From positions 1 to 64,000 of the forward strand of contig CAZUVR010000007.1 in assembly GCA_964623815.1 (NCBI GenBank): 64,000 nucleotides of DNA, read 5' to 3'. Made by a program: the position numbers and the translations under genes. The DNA comes from Chroococcopsis sp964623815. GTDB lineage: Bacteria; Cyanobacteriota; Cyanobacteriia; Cyanobacteriales; Microcystaceae. Each line of letters begins with the position of its first letter. The stretch's first letter is position 1. The notes beneath the pieces are model-generated. The model was not told the origin of the DNA, did no database searches, and saw only the letters and a list, made by a program, of their open reading frames with translations. Below are positions 9,068 to 18,015 of the stretch, in pieces.

Positions 9068-10844
9068 AATTTTTATCCTCTTTTGTTAATAAAGTAGCTA
9101 ATTGAAAAGGCACTATAGAAAAGTGTTTATCTTCCCGATACAGTTTTAAAAGTTCTTGCGCTACATTTTCCACGTAATCTTCCCTTAATGTAAAGGGCAG
9201 AGGGCGGAGAGAGCGTAAGAGACGATGTAAAGCTAACACCAGCCATTGACCCCGGGCAAAAAATTCACCCAAGATAGAACGATTATAAAGCCAAGTGTGT
9301 AAACAAGCACAAGCCGCGTGTAAAGTACAGTACCTCTTAGCAATTTCAAACAATTCGGGGGATTGTTCATGACCATACTCAAACTTAGATAGGCCGATCT
9401 GTTCATCATGAGCATTTATCTCCTCAATCAGCAAATCACCCAAATCGAGTAAGTAGCTCAAAACCTCCTCATCCACTTTGCCGGTACCCTGTAAAGCGGA
9501 AAGTTTTTCTAAGGTAATCTCCAAACCCTGTAAAGGATCATCCATACCCCGCCCGAATAGCTCTAATTTTTCTGGTTTAAAAGCGGGTAGGGACTGGGAG
9601 AGAGAGAAAATCGTTTTTAGGCGGGATTCTATCGCCGCCATTGTTTCGGGCTTACGTTTGGCGCGGTACTTGGTGAGGGGGCGCAGTTGTAGGATCAGGG
9701 CGTGAAGATTGACGATCGAACTGCCGTCAAACATACTGATGATCGAATTATCCCGCAACACCTTCTGAAAAATCCCTTCTTCGTGTTCTTCGCGGAAATA
9801 AAAGCGAGAGCCCAGCACCACGTACACCGAATTTACCAGCTCTTCAAGGCGCACCGTGACGAAATACTTAACCACCGAAGCCCAGACGCTGAATTGTTCA
9901 GGTATGACATGAAAGCCGCGAGCCGCCCCGATAGTCTCGCAATCGCAGATGAGAATATCTAAGAAAGCATCCACCAAAGTTCGACGGGGTTGGGGCAATT
10001 CCGCCACCGTTTTACCGTAGAGTACCCGTTTAGTGGCGAAACTCAAGGTAGTACGCAGGGCCGTATCGGCGGCACCGTGAGAGAAGGCGGCGCAGAGCAT
10101 CCGGGTGATTTGAAATCCTTTCAGGGCTATTTCTAAACCGTCTCCAGGCTGCCCCAATCGCATCGAATCGGGGACGAAACAATCTTTAAAGCCGATACCA
10201 CTCATATCTGAAGCGCGGATACCGTGAGTGAGTATCTTGGGGAGATTATAGTAATTATCAGAGTCTATCTGACTCTTATCTACCATAAAGAGGGTAAGAC
10301 ACTTCGGGCCGCCGTTAGGGTCAGTTTTTGCCAGTATAAAAGAAACGCCGGATATAGTGGCGCGGTTGATCGGCCACTTTTCGCCGTTGAGGATGTAACC
10401 CCCCTCTACGGGAGTCGCGGTTAAATCGCCCCCCACCAAATCGCTACCGTGTTCTCGTTCCGAGTAGCCCAGACACATCGCCCCGTATTCGTCCATAATG
10501 AACCGGGCCAGTTTCTGCTTTTGTTCGGGAGTGCCCGCCATCCAATTGAGGAAAGACCAGAATAGGGTGGTGAAGGCGATGCCGATGGTTTGGTCGCGCC
10601 GCGATAAAACCCGCACGAAAGCCACGAATTCTTCAAAAGAGGTGAACTCGCCACCGTACTCGGCCGGGACGTAGTAGTGTTGTAATTTCCAATCGTAGAG
10701 CCATTTAATTTCTGCGTGGGGGAATTCTTCGCTCTCGTCTATTTCCATCACCCTTTTAAATGATAAAGGGTTATCCGGGTTGAGAGGATGACCTAAATCT
10801 TTTTCCAGTGCTTCAGCAACCCAATATTGTTTGAGTTCGTGCAT
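9036..10844 (-). CDS. Acyl-CoA dehydrogenase-like flavoprotein, probably acting on an ACP-bound acyl chain
   Basis: This 602-residue protein carries an acyl-CoA dehydrogenase fold. MCLGYSEREHGSDLVGGDLTATP and GYILNGEKWPINRA form the middle beta domain, and the C-terminal helical domain holds RVLYGKTVAELPQPRR. At the position of the usual catalytic glutamate (YEGTS in medium-chain enzymes) it reads MFDGSSIVN, so an aspartate may be the base. It carries roughly 180 extra C-terminal residues. ATG 10844 has GAGGAG upstream; a GTG at 10889 is in frame but lacks a ribosome site. Overlap with the ACP gene suggests it oxidises an acyl-ACP. In cyanobacteria such pairs usually accompany a fatty acyl-AMP ligase, which is not found here. 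Confidence 0.75.
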   Translation of the reverse strand: MHELKQYWVAEALEKDLGHPLNPDNPLSFKRVMEIDESEEFPHAEIKWLYDWKLQHYYVPAEYGGEFTSFEEFVAFVRVLSRRDQTIGIAFTTLFWSFLNWMAGTPEQKQKLARFIMDEYGAMCLGYSEREHGSDLVGGDLTATPVEGGYILNGEKWPINRATISGVSFILAKTDPNGGPKCLTLFMVDKSQIDSDNYYNLPKILTHGIRASDMSGIGFKDCFVPDSMRLGQPGDGLEIALKGFQITRMLCAAFSHGAADTALRTTLSFATKRVLYGKTVAELPQPRRTLVDAFLDILICDCETIGAARGFHVIPEQFSVWASVVKYFVTVRLEELVNSVYVVLGSRFYFREEHEEGIFQKVLRDNSIISMFDGSSIVNLHALILQLRPLTKYRAKRKPETMAAIESRLKTIFSLSQSLPAFKPEKLELFGRGMDDPLQGLEITLEKLSALQGTGKVDEEVLSYLLDLGDLLIEEINAHDEQIGLSKFEYGHEQSPELFEIAKRYCTLHAACACLHTWLYNRSILGEFFARGQWLVLALHRLLRSLRPLPFTLREDYVENVAQELLKLYREDKHFSIVPFQLATLLTKEDKNYATPGFQLQT

Positions 10845-10973
10845 AACTCCTCTTTGCTGATAGGATTTTTTGCGAAGATGATCTTTCACAAAAATTAATG
10901 CCTATTCTAACGGGTTTACCGGCTACCCGCAATATTTTCCTATACCTTTACATATCTGGCGGGGCCCTCTTCT

Positions 10974-11000
10974 CAATTCCTAACCCCCAACCCCTACCCC
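10974..11000. repeat. Single-arm heptamer-type repeat
   Basis: A C-rich run of the CTAACCCC/CAACCCC/CTACCCC type lies between the dehydrogenase and cpcG genes. It resembles the right-hand arms of the heptamer elements at 38259-38300 and 41467-41510. The rest of the 206-252 bp spacer (to 11095) shows no gene. Confidence 0.5.
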
Positions 11001-11095
11001 AAAGCAAGAGAGAGCCATCTATTGACAAAATAATTTACTTATGCTGTAAATCATTCTGCCCATTGACGACTCTCTCAGGAAGAGACGGCGGAGGA

Positions 11096-11848
11096 TTAAC
11101 GGCGAGGAACCGAAGCCTCGATGTTAATATTTAAAGCCGATACTCTAGGAACCGGATTTCCTTTGGCGCTGCCGAGACTGCGAGCCATATTTAAGAAATT
11201 GCCCGGATCGCCTGCTTTGACCTGTTTCTCTTGAGGAGTATAGCGACGAACGGCGTTTTGCCAAACGATTTGAGGGAATCCTAACACGCCGCGATAGTAA
11301 CCATCGTAACGGGGAGACTTGATATTGAAAGGCAATTCGCCGCTATCGCGTCCGGGTAGGATGCGACGACGTTGATAGGGTACGGTATCGTAACCGAAGT
11401 TCTGTAAGTATTCATCGGAGTTGAGCAATTGATCTACAAAACCTTGAATACCTTTAGTAGCTACGACGATAGACCAGGCGATTTTTTCTTTCTCGCTGTA
11501 AACGTCGCGGCCGAGAACTTTCTGTACGCAGTGTTCTACGAAGCGGTAGTTACTATTTTTTTCATAGAAACTGTTGTAGAAAGTTTTCGACAACAATAAG
11601 CCACGAATAAAATCCCGGACGGTAATCTGTCCGTTGCGTAATTGAGACTCTAGAAAAGGCTCTCTGTCCCACTTGAAAGCGTGGAAGAAGATCTGGCGGT
11701 AAGCCGCATCGATCAACTCATTCATATCGGTAGGGGAGAGGATATTTTCCGTTGTATAAACTCTGGGTTTTTCATCCCCACCCACTTCATAGCCTTCTAC
11801 TCGAACGTTCTGCGATTTGGGAGCATAATCTAAAAGAGGAATAGCCAA
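11096..11848 (-). CDS. cpcG: Phycobilisome rod-core linker polypeptide CpcG
   Basis: This 250-residue linker attaches phycocyanin rods to the allophycocyanin core. It begins MAIPLLDYAPKSQNVRVEGY, as CpcG proteins do. The linker domain (about residues 20-150) includes ILSPTDMNELIDAAYRQIF, FESQLRNGQITVRDFIRGLL-type sequence and VEHCVQKVLGRDVYSEKEK. The C terminus is polar, not a membrane helix, so it is the core-binding CpcG1 type, not the CpcL (CpcG2) type that binds photosystem I. A bilin lyase and a protease lie upstream on the same strand, but a 119-bp spacer with an inverted repeat suggests that cpcG has its own promoter. GGAGG precedes the start. Confidence 0.93.
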   Translation of the reverse strand: MAIPLLDYAPKSQNVRVEGYEVGGDEKPRVYTTENILSPTDMNELIDAAYRQIFFHAFKWDREPFLESQLRNGQITVRDFIRGLLLSKTFYNSFYEKNSNYRFVEHCVQKVLGRDVYSEKEKIAWSIVVATKGIQGFVDQLLNSDEYLQNFGYDTVPYQRRRILPGRDSGELPFNIKSPRYDGYYRGVLGFPQIVWQNAVRRYTPQEKQVKAGDPGNFLNMARSLGSAKGNPVPRVSALNINIEASVPRR

Positions 11849-11938
11849 GGTTGAACCTCCGTATCCTTAGAATTTCTTAAAAAACTTTCTTCATCATGAT
11901 AAGGGAGTTAGGGTCATCATGCCCCCAAATATTAAAAT

Positions 11939-11957
11939 TTCTTACAATTGTTAAGAA
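11939..11957. promoter_or_regulatory. Imperfect palindrome upstream of cpcG
   Basis: TTCTTACAATTGTTAAGAA is an almost perfect dyad about 90 bp before cpcG. Read on the plus strand, CTTACA-ATTG-TTAAGA resembles the spacing of HLR1 sites bound by RpaB in high-light control of phycobilisome genes; the match is only partial. Regulation is inferred. Confidence 0.35.
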
Positions 11958-11967
11958 TATTTTTCTC

Positions 11968-12546
11968 CTACCAACCGCTGATCGAGTAAACGGCCCCATG
12001 TTTAGCGACCTTATCCCTGTCGATACTGCCAGCCCTTACCTCAGCGCAGAAGGTAGCCGTATTGAAACCGCCGTAACGTTGTACCGTACTGGTGCGTAGG
12101 CGTAAATTCGGATTGACGAACCAGAAACGCTCTAAGGTGGTCATGGTCTCGTATTCCGTCGCCAGAACCAATCCGTTATCCCCATCTATATGATAACGCC
12201 CTGCGATCGGCACTATCTCCGCATAACCTCGCTCCCTCAATAATACTCCCGAACTTCCCTCCTCGTTATCGGGGATTAAAGCGAAAATAGTCGTCCCCTG
12301 ATGGTTTTCATCTTCTTTATCCCATTGCATCGAGCCATCCCAGCTCACGAAGGCACCGCCTACCGCTTTAGCCGGGTCTACCTCGTGCATTTCGCAGATA
12401 GCGATGACTTTGGGGTTATCAGCTGGTAAGGCCTCCACGTATATCTGAGAATCCCCCGTTTCCGCCCTTCTAAAGGGTAAATGGTGAGTGGTGCGCTGTG
12501 ATTGCCACTTACCCGCGCTCTGCTCAAAAAACTTCATTCCATCCAT
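11968..12546 (-). CDS. cpcS: CpcS/CpeS-type phycobiliprotein lyase
   Basis: This enzyme attaches phycocyanobilin to the conserved beta-84-type cysteine of phycobiliproteins. The 192-residue product has the lipocalin-like start MDGMKFFEQSAGKWQSQRTT, then HHLPFRRAETG, GGAFVSWDGSM and ERGYAEIVPIAGRYH, as in the Synechocystis slr2049 type. I chose ATG 12546 because family members start with this MxxMxFF motif; in-frame starts at 12555 and 12582 would add residues. It lies just upstream of cpcG and 37 bp after the end of a protease gene on the same strand. A more distant paralogue is at 30314-30847. Confidence 0.88.
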   Translation of the reverse strand: MDGMKFFEQSAGKWQSQRTTHHLPFRRAETGDSQIYVEALPADNPKVIAICEMHEVDPAKAVGGAFVSWDGSMQWDKEDENHQGTTIFALIPDNEEGSSGVLLRERGYAEIVPIAGRYHIDGDNGLVLATEYETMTTLERFWFVNPNLRLRTSTVQRYGGFNTATFCAEVRAGSIDRDKVAKHGAVYSISGW

Positions 12547-12583
12547 AATAACCATCTCTGTCTTTTGTAATCTACAACCCATT

Positions 12584-13045
12584 TTAATCCCGACTCCCGA
12601 CTCCCGACTCCCGACTCCCCCATAAAAAAGATCGGCCTGGATGGACTAAAAACTTATTTCTGATAGCTTCCCGCCCCAATAACATCCGAAATCCCATCAC
12701 ATCGCGGGCGGTGAGGGTTAATTCGATCGTCCATATCGCTTCCCCTAACTTTAATAGCGTAGCGATTACTGGCCTAGTCTGGCTCACGCCGCCCGAATTT
12801 CTTACATGTCGCCATTCCAATAGAGGGGCTTCGGCGATTATGGTATGGTGAGTATTCCGCTGATAAGGATGAACCTGAAAACGAACCATTTCCCGATCGT
12901 TTTTCCAGAAAGATTCTACCGCAAAAGCATGGAGGGCGGACGATCTCGCCCCTGTATCAATTTTGGCCTTGACACCGAAAATAGACAGATTTGGCAGGTC
13001 TACCCACTCTCTCCAGCCCATAATCGGTAATACTGTATCTTTCAT
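12584..13045 (-). CDS. Retropepsin-like aspartic protease ("ATP-dependent zinc protease" family)
   Basis: This 153-residue protein matches the family often named ATP-dependent zinc protease or RimK-associated protease, now seen as retropepsin-like. It has LPIMGWREWVDLP at the start, the aspartic motif KIDTGARSSALHA near residue 28, and GFRMLLGREAIRNKFLVHP near the C terminus. Substrates are unknown to me. The natural C terminus should be near SFLW; the last 11 residues (GSRESGVGSRD) are encoded by the heptamer repeat at 12589-12620. ATG 13045 follows an in-frame GTG at 13048. Confidence 0.75.
   Translation of the reverse strand: MKDTVLPIMGWREWVDLPNLSIFGVKAKIDTGARSSALHAFAVESFWKNDREMVRFQVHPYQRNTHHTIIAEAPLLEWRHVRNSGGVSQTRPVIATLLKLGEAIWTIELTLTARDVMGFRMLLGREAIRNKFLVHPGRSFLWGSRESGVGSRD
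12589..12620. repeat. Heptamer repeat, four copies of CCCGACT
   Basis: Four perfect tandem copies of the 7-mer plus a partial copy overlap the 3' end of the protease gene. Only one arm is present, with no inverted partner. Confidence 0.85.
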
Positions 13046-13204
13046 CACTATCGTTTCGACTATAATCAGCTTATCTCGTCTGTATTACCACAGTCTAAAG
13101 AGTTGTTTTTTTGAAAAAATCATGAATAATATCAATAACCTAACCATTAAATTGTAAGTAACCATGCCTACTAAACTAGGGATAAATAAAAAAATACATA
13201 TATC

Positions 13205-14107
13205 ATGATCTCCATATATATACTGACCCATAACGAAGAAATAGATATAGCCGAGTGCATAGAATCAGCCATGCTCTCCGACGATATTATCATCGTTGAC
13301 TCTCTCAGTAGCGATCGTACCGTAGAAATCGCCCAGAACTATCCAGTTCGTATTGTGCCCCACGCTTTTGAAAGTCACGGCCGACAGCGCACCTGGATGT
13401 TAAATAACGTCCCGACTAAGTACGAGTGGGTTTACATTCTCGAAGCCGATGAGAGAATGACACCGGCTTTATATCAGGAGTGCCTCAAAGCCATACAAGG
13501 GGAAAAAATTATCGGTTATTACGTGGCAGAAAGGGTGATGTTTATGGGTAGGTGGATCAAGCGCAGTACCCAGTATCCCCGTTATCAGATGCGTCTCTTT
13601 AAAAAAGATCATGTGTGGTTCACCGATTACGGTCACACCGAGAGAGAAGTTTGTGAGGGAGAAACGGGGTTTTTAAAAGAAACTTACCCTCACTATACCT
13701 GTAGTAAAGGTTTGAGTCGTTGGATAGATAAACACAATCGTTACTCTACCGATGAAGCGGCAGAAACGCTCAAACAGTTAAATTACGGACAGGTAAACTG
13801 GTACGCTTTATTTTTGGGTAGCTCGGAAGTGGAGAGACGCAGGGCGCTGAAAGATCTATCGCTCCGCTTACCTTTCCGTCCGCTCTTACGCTGGATCTAT
13901 ATGTATTTCATTCTCGGCGGTATTCTCGACGGCCGTGCGGGTTTCGCCTGGTGTACTCTACAAGCTTTTTACGAGTATCTGATCCTCTTAAAAGTAGAGG
14001 AGAAAAAACAGTCAATCCAACGCTATGAAAAAAATTTACAGCAGTGTACCGCAGATAATCATAAGAACCCCTCCTTAGTGGTCAGCAATAAGGGGAAGCC
14101 CGACTAA
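13205..14107 (+). CDS. Family 2 glycosyltransferase (WaaE/KdtX-like)
   Basis: This 300-residue enzyme has a GT-A fold. ISIYILTHNEEIDIAECIES starts the nucleotide-binding region, DDIIIVDSLSSDRTVEIAQ holds the first acidic motif, and VYILEADERMTP carries the metal-binding ExDE-like motif. A tryptophan-rich C-terminal part (residues 215-260) may associate with the membrane. Similar proteins add sugars to lipopolysaccharide core or exopolysaccharide. Its stop overlaps by 4 bp the stop of the convergent ABC permease gene. The sugar donor and acceptor are unknown. Confidence 0.8.
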   Translation: MISIYILTHNEEIDIAECIESAMLSDDIIIVDSLSSDRTVEIAQNYPVRIVPHAFESHGRQRTWMLNNVPTKYEWVYILEADERMTPALYQECLKAIQGEKIIGYYVAERVMFMGRWIKRSTQYPRYQMRLFKKDHVWFTDYGHTEREVCEGETGFLKETYPHYTCSKGLSRWIDKHNRYSTDEAAETLKQLNYGQVNWYALFLGSSEVERRRALKDLSLRLPFRPLLRWIYMYFILGGILDGRAGFAWCTLQAFYEYLILLKVEEKKQSIQRYEKNLQQCTADNHKNPSLVVSNKGKPD

Positions 14108-15129
14108 TAACGGATGCGCGGATCGATATAAGCGTTGATAATATCGATCGCAATCGAAGCGAAAACTACAATCGCGGCAAAGAAAGCCATCAATCCCTGT
14201 ACGGTGGGATAATCTCTCAGGGCGATAGCCTGATAAAGACGATTACCCAAGCCAGGCCAGGAGAAAGTAACCTCTGTCAATACTGCACCGCCTAATAGAG
14301 AGGCGAAAGTTAATCCTAAAACCGTGATCACGGGAATGAGAGCGTTTTTAAAAGCATGAGCCCAGAGAATCCTTTTCTCCGAAATTCCCCGCGCCTTAGC
14401 CGCTTCTATATAGTCGGCTTGGAGGGTTTGCTTGAGATTCACCCTCACCATCCGCTCGAAAATTCCGCTCAGGAGTAACCCCAAAGTCAGAGCAGGTAAG
14501 GTTAAATAATAGAGGGAAGTGAATAATTCTCCCCAGTGACGGCTGAGAATACTATCGAAAGTGTATAACCCAGTTAAATCAGGGGGCGTTGTCTCACCGA
14601 GGGGGTATCTAGTACCGAGAGGAAACCAGCGTAACTGTACCGCAAAAATTAGCTGAAATAACATTCCCACCCAGAAGATGGGCAAGGAATAAGTAATTAT
14701 ACTAAACAATCTCCCAAAACCATCGATCGCCGTATTGGGACGTGAGGCGGCTAATACACCAATACCTATCCCCAGCCCCACCGCCACTAGTATGCCGAAT
14801 AAAGATAATTCCACAGTAGCGGCAAAATGGTCGTTAATTATCTGCCAGACGGTGACACCCTTACTCGTCAGGGATGAACCGAGGTCGAAGCGCAGTATAC
14901 TCTCTAAATAGCCTAGGTATTGACCGATCAAAGGTTTATTCAAACCCAACTGTTCCCTTAAAGCTTGTTTGGCCGCCTCGGGGGCGCGATTGCCTAAAAT
15001 AGCGTCGGTGGGATCTCCTGGCGCGACGCGCATTAAAATAAAAACGATAGTCACGATCGTCCAGATCATGAGCGGAGCGAGGAGGAGGCGGACGGTAATA
15101 TAGGATTGCAGTGCTTTTAGACGGGACAT
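14104..15129 (-). CDS. DppB/OppB-type ABC transporter permease
   Basis: This is a 341-residue inner-membrane permease of the dipeptide/oligopeptide/nickel family. The N-terminal helix leads to MRVAPGDPTDAILG, followed by LREQLGLNKPLIGQYLGYL, both hallmarks of DppB. The EAA loop that contacts the ATPase is YIEAAKARGISEKRILWAHA. The end reads DIINAYIDPRIRY, typical of the family. The partner permease, ATPases and binding protein are not adjacent, which is common in cyanobacteria. Its start overlaps the 3' end of lpxC by 13 bp, so it is co-transcribed with lpxC. Confidence 0.88.
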   Translation of the reverse strand: MSRLKALQSYITVRLLLAPLMIWTIVTIVFILMRVAPGDPTDAILGNRAPEAAKQALREQLGLNKPLIGQYLGYLESILRFDLGSSLTSKGVTVWQIINDHFAATVELSLFGILVAVGLGIGIGVLAASRPNTAIDGFGRLFSIITYSLPIFWVGMLFQLIFAVQLRWFPLGTRYPLGETTPPDLTGLYTFDSILSRHWGELFTSLYYLTLPALTLGLLLSGIFERMVRVNLKQTLQADYIEAAKARGISEKRILWAHAFKNALIPVITVLGLTFASLLGGAVLTEVTFSWPGLGNRLYQAIALRDYPTVQGLMAFFAAIVVFASIAIDIINAYIDPRIRY

Positions 15130-15938
15130 AGGTTCTTAATAGCTCTAGCTAATTCTACATGAAGTTTATGGCTGGCTTTATAAGCGATGTAATGAGCCTG
15201 GGGAATGGTTCCCAGTAAGCTCAAATCTCCCAATAAATCTAAAATTTTATGTCTAGCTGGCTCATTTTCAAAGCGCAGGGGAGGATTTAACCATTTGATG
15301 CGATCGCATACCAGTGCATTTTCCAAACTTCCCCCCTTGATCAATCCTGCCGCCCTTAACTGCTCTACTTGATCGGCTAGTCCAAATGTTCTCGCGGGGG
15401 CGATCGCGGTTTGAAAAGATTCCACTTCTGGAGACCAACTATACCATTGATTACCGATCGGCTCGTAGGGGAAATCAATACCGTAGGAAAAGCGTATTTC
15501 TGTTGAAGGTAGTGCAGCCACGAAAGTATCACCCTCATAAATCCAAACAGGTTGAGTCAGGGCTGCCCGAGCGAGAGGAGCTAAGGAAGTCACCCCGACT
15601 TTCTCTATAGCTTGACTCCAAACTTCTGCGGAGCCATCGAGTAGGGGCACTTCAGGCCCGTCTATCTCCAATCTGGCATCGGTTATACCCCAACCCGTTA
15701 AACAAGCTAATAAATGCTCGACTGTACGAACTTTTCCCCCCTCCTTAACTAACTCGGTGGACAGAGTAGTTTTATCCACCGAGGCTACTTCCGCCGGAAT
15801 GATGGGACTATCGGGAAGGTCAATCCGGACGAAGTAGCGGCCTTTTCCTTCTTCGGCGGGGCAAACTGTCACACTCGTGGTATTACCAGAGTGTAAGCCT
15901 ATCCCAGTCAGGGTAAAGGCTTCTTTAACTGTCGGCAT
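15117..15938 (-). CDS. lpxC: UDP-3-O-acyl-N-acetylglucosamine deacetylase LpxC
   Basis: LpxC is the zinc enzyme for the first committed step of lipid A synthesis, acting in the cytoplasm. The 273-residue product shows FTLTGIGLHSGN, RTVEHLLACLTGWGI with the zinc histidine in VEHLL, and EIDGPEVPLLDGSAEVW. The later metal ligands lie in PARHKILDLLGDLSLLG (HxxxD). All canonical residues are present and the length is at the short end for LpxC, as in cyanobacteria. It precedes the DppB-like gene with an overlap. Confidence 0.93.
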   Translation of the reverse strand: MPTVKEAFTLTGIGLHSGNTTSVTVCPAEEGKGRYFVRIDLPDSPIIPAEVASVDKTTLSTELVKEGGKVRTVEHLLACLTGWGITDARLEIDGPEVPLLDGSAEVWSQAIEKVGVTSLAPLARAALTQPVWIYEGDTFVAALPSTEIRFSYGIDFPYEPIGNQWYSWSPEVESFQTAIAPARTFGLADQVEQLRAAGLIKGGSLENALVCDRIKWLNPPLRFENEPARHKILDLLGDLSLLGTIPQAHYIAYKASHKLHVELARAIKNLCPV

Positions 15939-15990
15939 AGGGTGATAAACTAGAACGGCGATGGGTTTTAGCTTATCACAATTTTTTCTT

Positions 15991-17844
15991 TTATTCGGAG
16001 GCGAGCATCTTCAAAAGTTCGTTTTCTGAGAGTTGTGTGATGCCTAGTCTCTGAGCTTTTTTCAGTTTATCTCCGGGCGCTTTTCCCAGTACGAGATAGT
16101 CAGTTTTATTATTGGGTGAGTTAGCGATCGTTCCTCCCGCCTCGCCGATTTTCGCTTTCAATTCTTCCCGAGTAATTTTAGTCAGGCTACCTAAAATCAC
16201 GATCGTTTTACCTGCGAGGGGAGAGCTAGGAGCCGAGGTTTCTGGTTCAACTTCTAATGAAGTATCAGCTAGGGTGACGGGTGTTTCCGTTTCTACCTCG
16301 GCCTCGGTTCCTCTTGGGGTTTCTATCGGAGTGACAGGTGTTTCCGTTTCCATCTCCGCCTCGGTTTCCCTTGGGGTTTCTATCGGGGTGACGGGTGTTT
16401 CCGTTTCTACCTCCGCCTCAGTTTCCGTTTTTGTTTCTATCGGGGTGACGGGCGCTTTTTGCTCTAGGGAGGATAATTGTTCTTTTAACCGGGCTTTTTC
16501 TCGATCGAGAGTTTCTATTTGAGCATTGAGGCTATCAATCTGCCCCAGTTGAGCTTTCAAAGAGACGATTTCTTCTTGAGATTCTTTGAGACTGGTTTCG
16601 AGCGATCGTATTTCCGATTCTAATTTAGTTTTATCGGCTTTTACGATTTCTAACTCTTGGGATAAATCCTGCTTCTCTTGCTCGGAATTGCCGACTTTAG
16701 AGTTTATCTGTGCTAATTGAGTTTCTAAGTCCCCTTTTTCGGCTTCAATGGAGTTTAACCGAGTTAATAAGTCTTGTTTTTCTCCTGAAAGAGTTTCTAT
16801 TTGTTCGGCTAAAGTGGCTTTATCCCCTTCAAGATTTGTCACTGTATCCCTTAACGCTTTTAACTGAGACTCTATATCCCTCTTATCTGTTTCTAGAGTT
16901 TGTAATCGATCGCTTAAAGTTTGCCTATCATCATTACTAGCGGCTAACTGTTGAGAGAGATGGTTTTTCTCTTGTTGTAGCTGTTGCAGTTGAGAATTTA
17001 TTTGAGCTAGCTGAGCCTGATTTTCCTCCTCCTTTTGACGAAGAGAATGTAATTGATTTTGTAAATCATTAATTTCTCCGCTGCGGTTTTCTAACTGTTC
17101 GGAGAGATTATTGTTATCATCTTCCAGTGATTTAACAAGTGATTCTCTCTGGTGTAATTCTGTCTGTAATTCCTGGTATTTATATTTGAGAGTTTTAACT
17201 TCTGGCTCTAACAGTTTCAGCTTTGCCACTTCCGCTTCTGACGATTCTAATTGTTGTGTAACATTCTGTAATTGGTTTTGTGAATCTTGTAATTGACCAG
17301 TTAAAGTATTTTTTTCCGCTTCTAGAGTTTCTATACTTTTATGAAGGGTATTAGAGTTACGTTTTGTTAGTTCAAATTGGCGATTAATTTCAGCATTTTG
17401 TTGCTCTAAAGACACTACTTGAGTTTCTAAAGTTTTTATTTGTTCTTGAGTGTGTTGCGTTAGTTGCAATAAATCATTTCGTTCTTCCTCTAAAGATTTT
17501 AACTGAGCTTGTAGATTGGGTAATTCAGATTTAAGAACAGTTAATTCTTTATGTAAAAGTTGTTTGCTTTCTATATTCGCCTGTAGATTTTGCTGAGCTT
17601 GAGCGAGATCTTGCTCAAGATATTTAAGCTTGTCACTTAAGCTATTATTATCTTTGAGGAGATTATTTTTCTCAGATTCGATCGCCTGTAACTGTTCCTC
17701 TAGCTTCTGTTGCTCTTGAGTTAATGTTTCTTGTTGAGCTTTGATTTCCGAGACTGCTTTGCCATTTCCACCGCGCAACAACCAGCCGCCCAAACCACCC
17801 GCTATAACCGCGCCTATGCCCTCGTAAATTATTTCATTAGTCAT
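15991..17844 (-). CDS. Membrane-anchored coiled-coil protein with C-terminal BRCT domain
   Basis: The 617-residue product starts with a short glycine-rich hydrophobic segment (YEGIGAVIAGGLGGWLLRGG). It continues for about 430 residues as a heptad-rich, Q/E/L-rich coiled coil. A proline/glutamate linker follows, with three 19-residue tandem repeats (TPVTPIETPRETEAEMETE and variants), and then a BRCT domain over the last 80 residues (GKTIVILGSLTKITREELKAKIGEAGG, DYLVLGKAPGDKLKKAQRLG). This BRCT is of the NAD-dependent DNA ligase type, which binds DNA ends or phosphoproteins. ATG 17844 has AAGGAGAG at ideal spacing; a GTG at 17874 is in frame. The role is unknown. It could tether DNA or a protein to the membrane. 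Confidence 0.7.
   Translation of the reverse strand: MTNEIIYEGIGAVIAGGLGGWLLRGGNGKAVSEIKAQQETLTQEQQKLEEQLQAIESEKNNLLKDNNSLSDKLKYLEQDLAQAQQNLQANIESKQLLHKELTVLKSELPNLQAQLKSLEEERNDLLQLTQHTQEQIKTLETQVVSLEQQNAEINRQFELTKRNSNTLHKSIETLEAEKNTLTGQLQDSQNQLQNVTQQLESSEAEVAKLKLLEPEVKTLKYKYQELQTELHQRESLVKSLEDDNNNLSEQLENRSGEINDLQNQLHSLRQKEEENQAQLAQINSQLQQLQQEKNHLSQQLAASNDDRQTLSDRLQTLETDKRDIESQLKALRDTVTNLEGDKATLAEQIETLSGEKQDLLTRLNSIEAEKGDLETQLAQINSKVGNSEQEKQDLSQELEIVKADKTKLESEIRSLETSLKESQEEIVSLKAQLGQIDSLNAQIETLDREKARLKEQLSSLEQKAPVTPIETKTETEAEVETETPVTPIETPRETEAEMETETPVTPIETPRGTEAEVETETPVTLADTSLEVEPETSAPSSPLAGKTIVILGSLTKITREELKAKIGEAGGTIANSPNNKTDYLVLGKAPGDKLKKAQRLGITQLSENELLKMLASE
16274..16444. repeat. 57-bp tandem repeat, three copies, inside the coiled-coil/BRCT gene
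   Basis: Units begin with GTGACGGG or a near match at 16274, 16331 and 16388, with a partial fourth at 16445. The period is exactly 57 bp, that is 19 codons, so copy-number change keeps the frame. Units differ by only a few bases, indicating recent expansion. Confidence 0.9.
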
Positions 17845-18015
17845 CTTCACTCTCCTTATAACAGCACTATTCACTATGAGGCGATATATCTGATCTTCCC
17901 ATTTTTCCCGTTACCTGCGTTAACATTTCGGGAAATTTTTCCTAATCTTCTTATCTTGACCCATATATTATTTTATGGTATGTCTTCCTAGACTTCGATC
18001 CCATCGGCAAAATTT

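Noticed and set aside
11021..11056. TTGACA at 11023 with TGTAAA 17 bp later on the plus strand
   Set aside because: It would drive only antisense RNA into cpcG, and the -10 match is poor; not listed as a promoter.
16112..16522. Plus-strand frame rich in S and V across the 57-bp repeats
   Set aside because: It is the antisense reading of the tandem repeat in the coiled-coil/BRCT gene.
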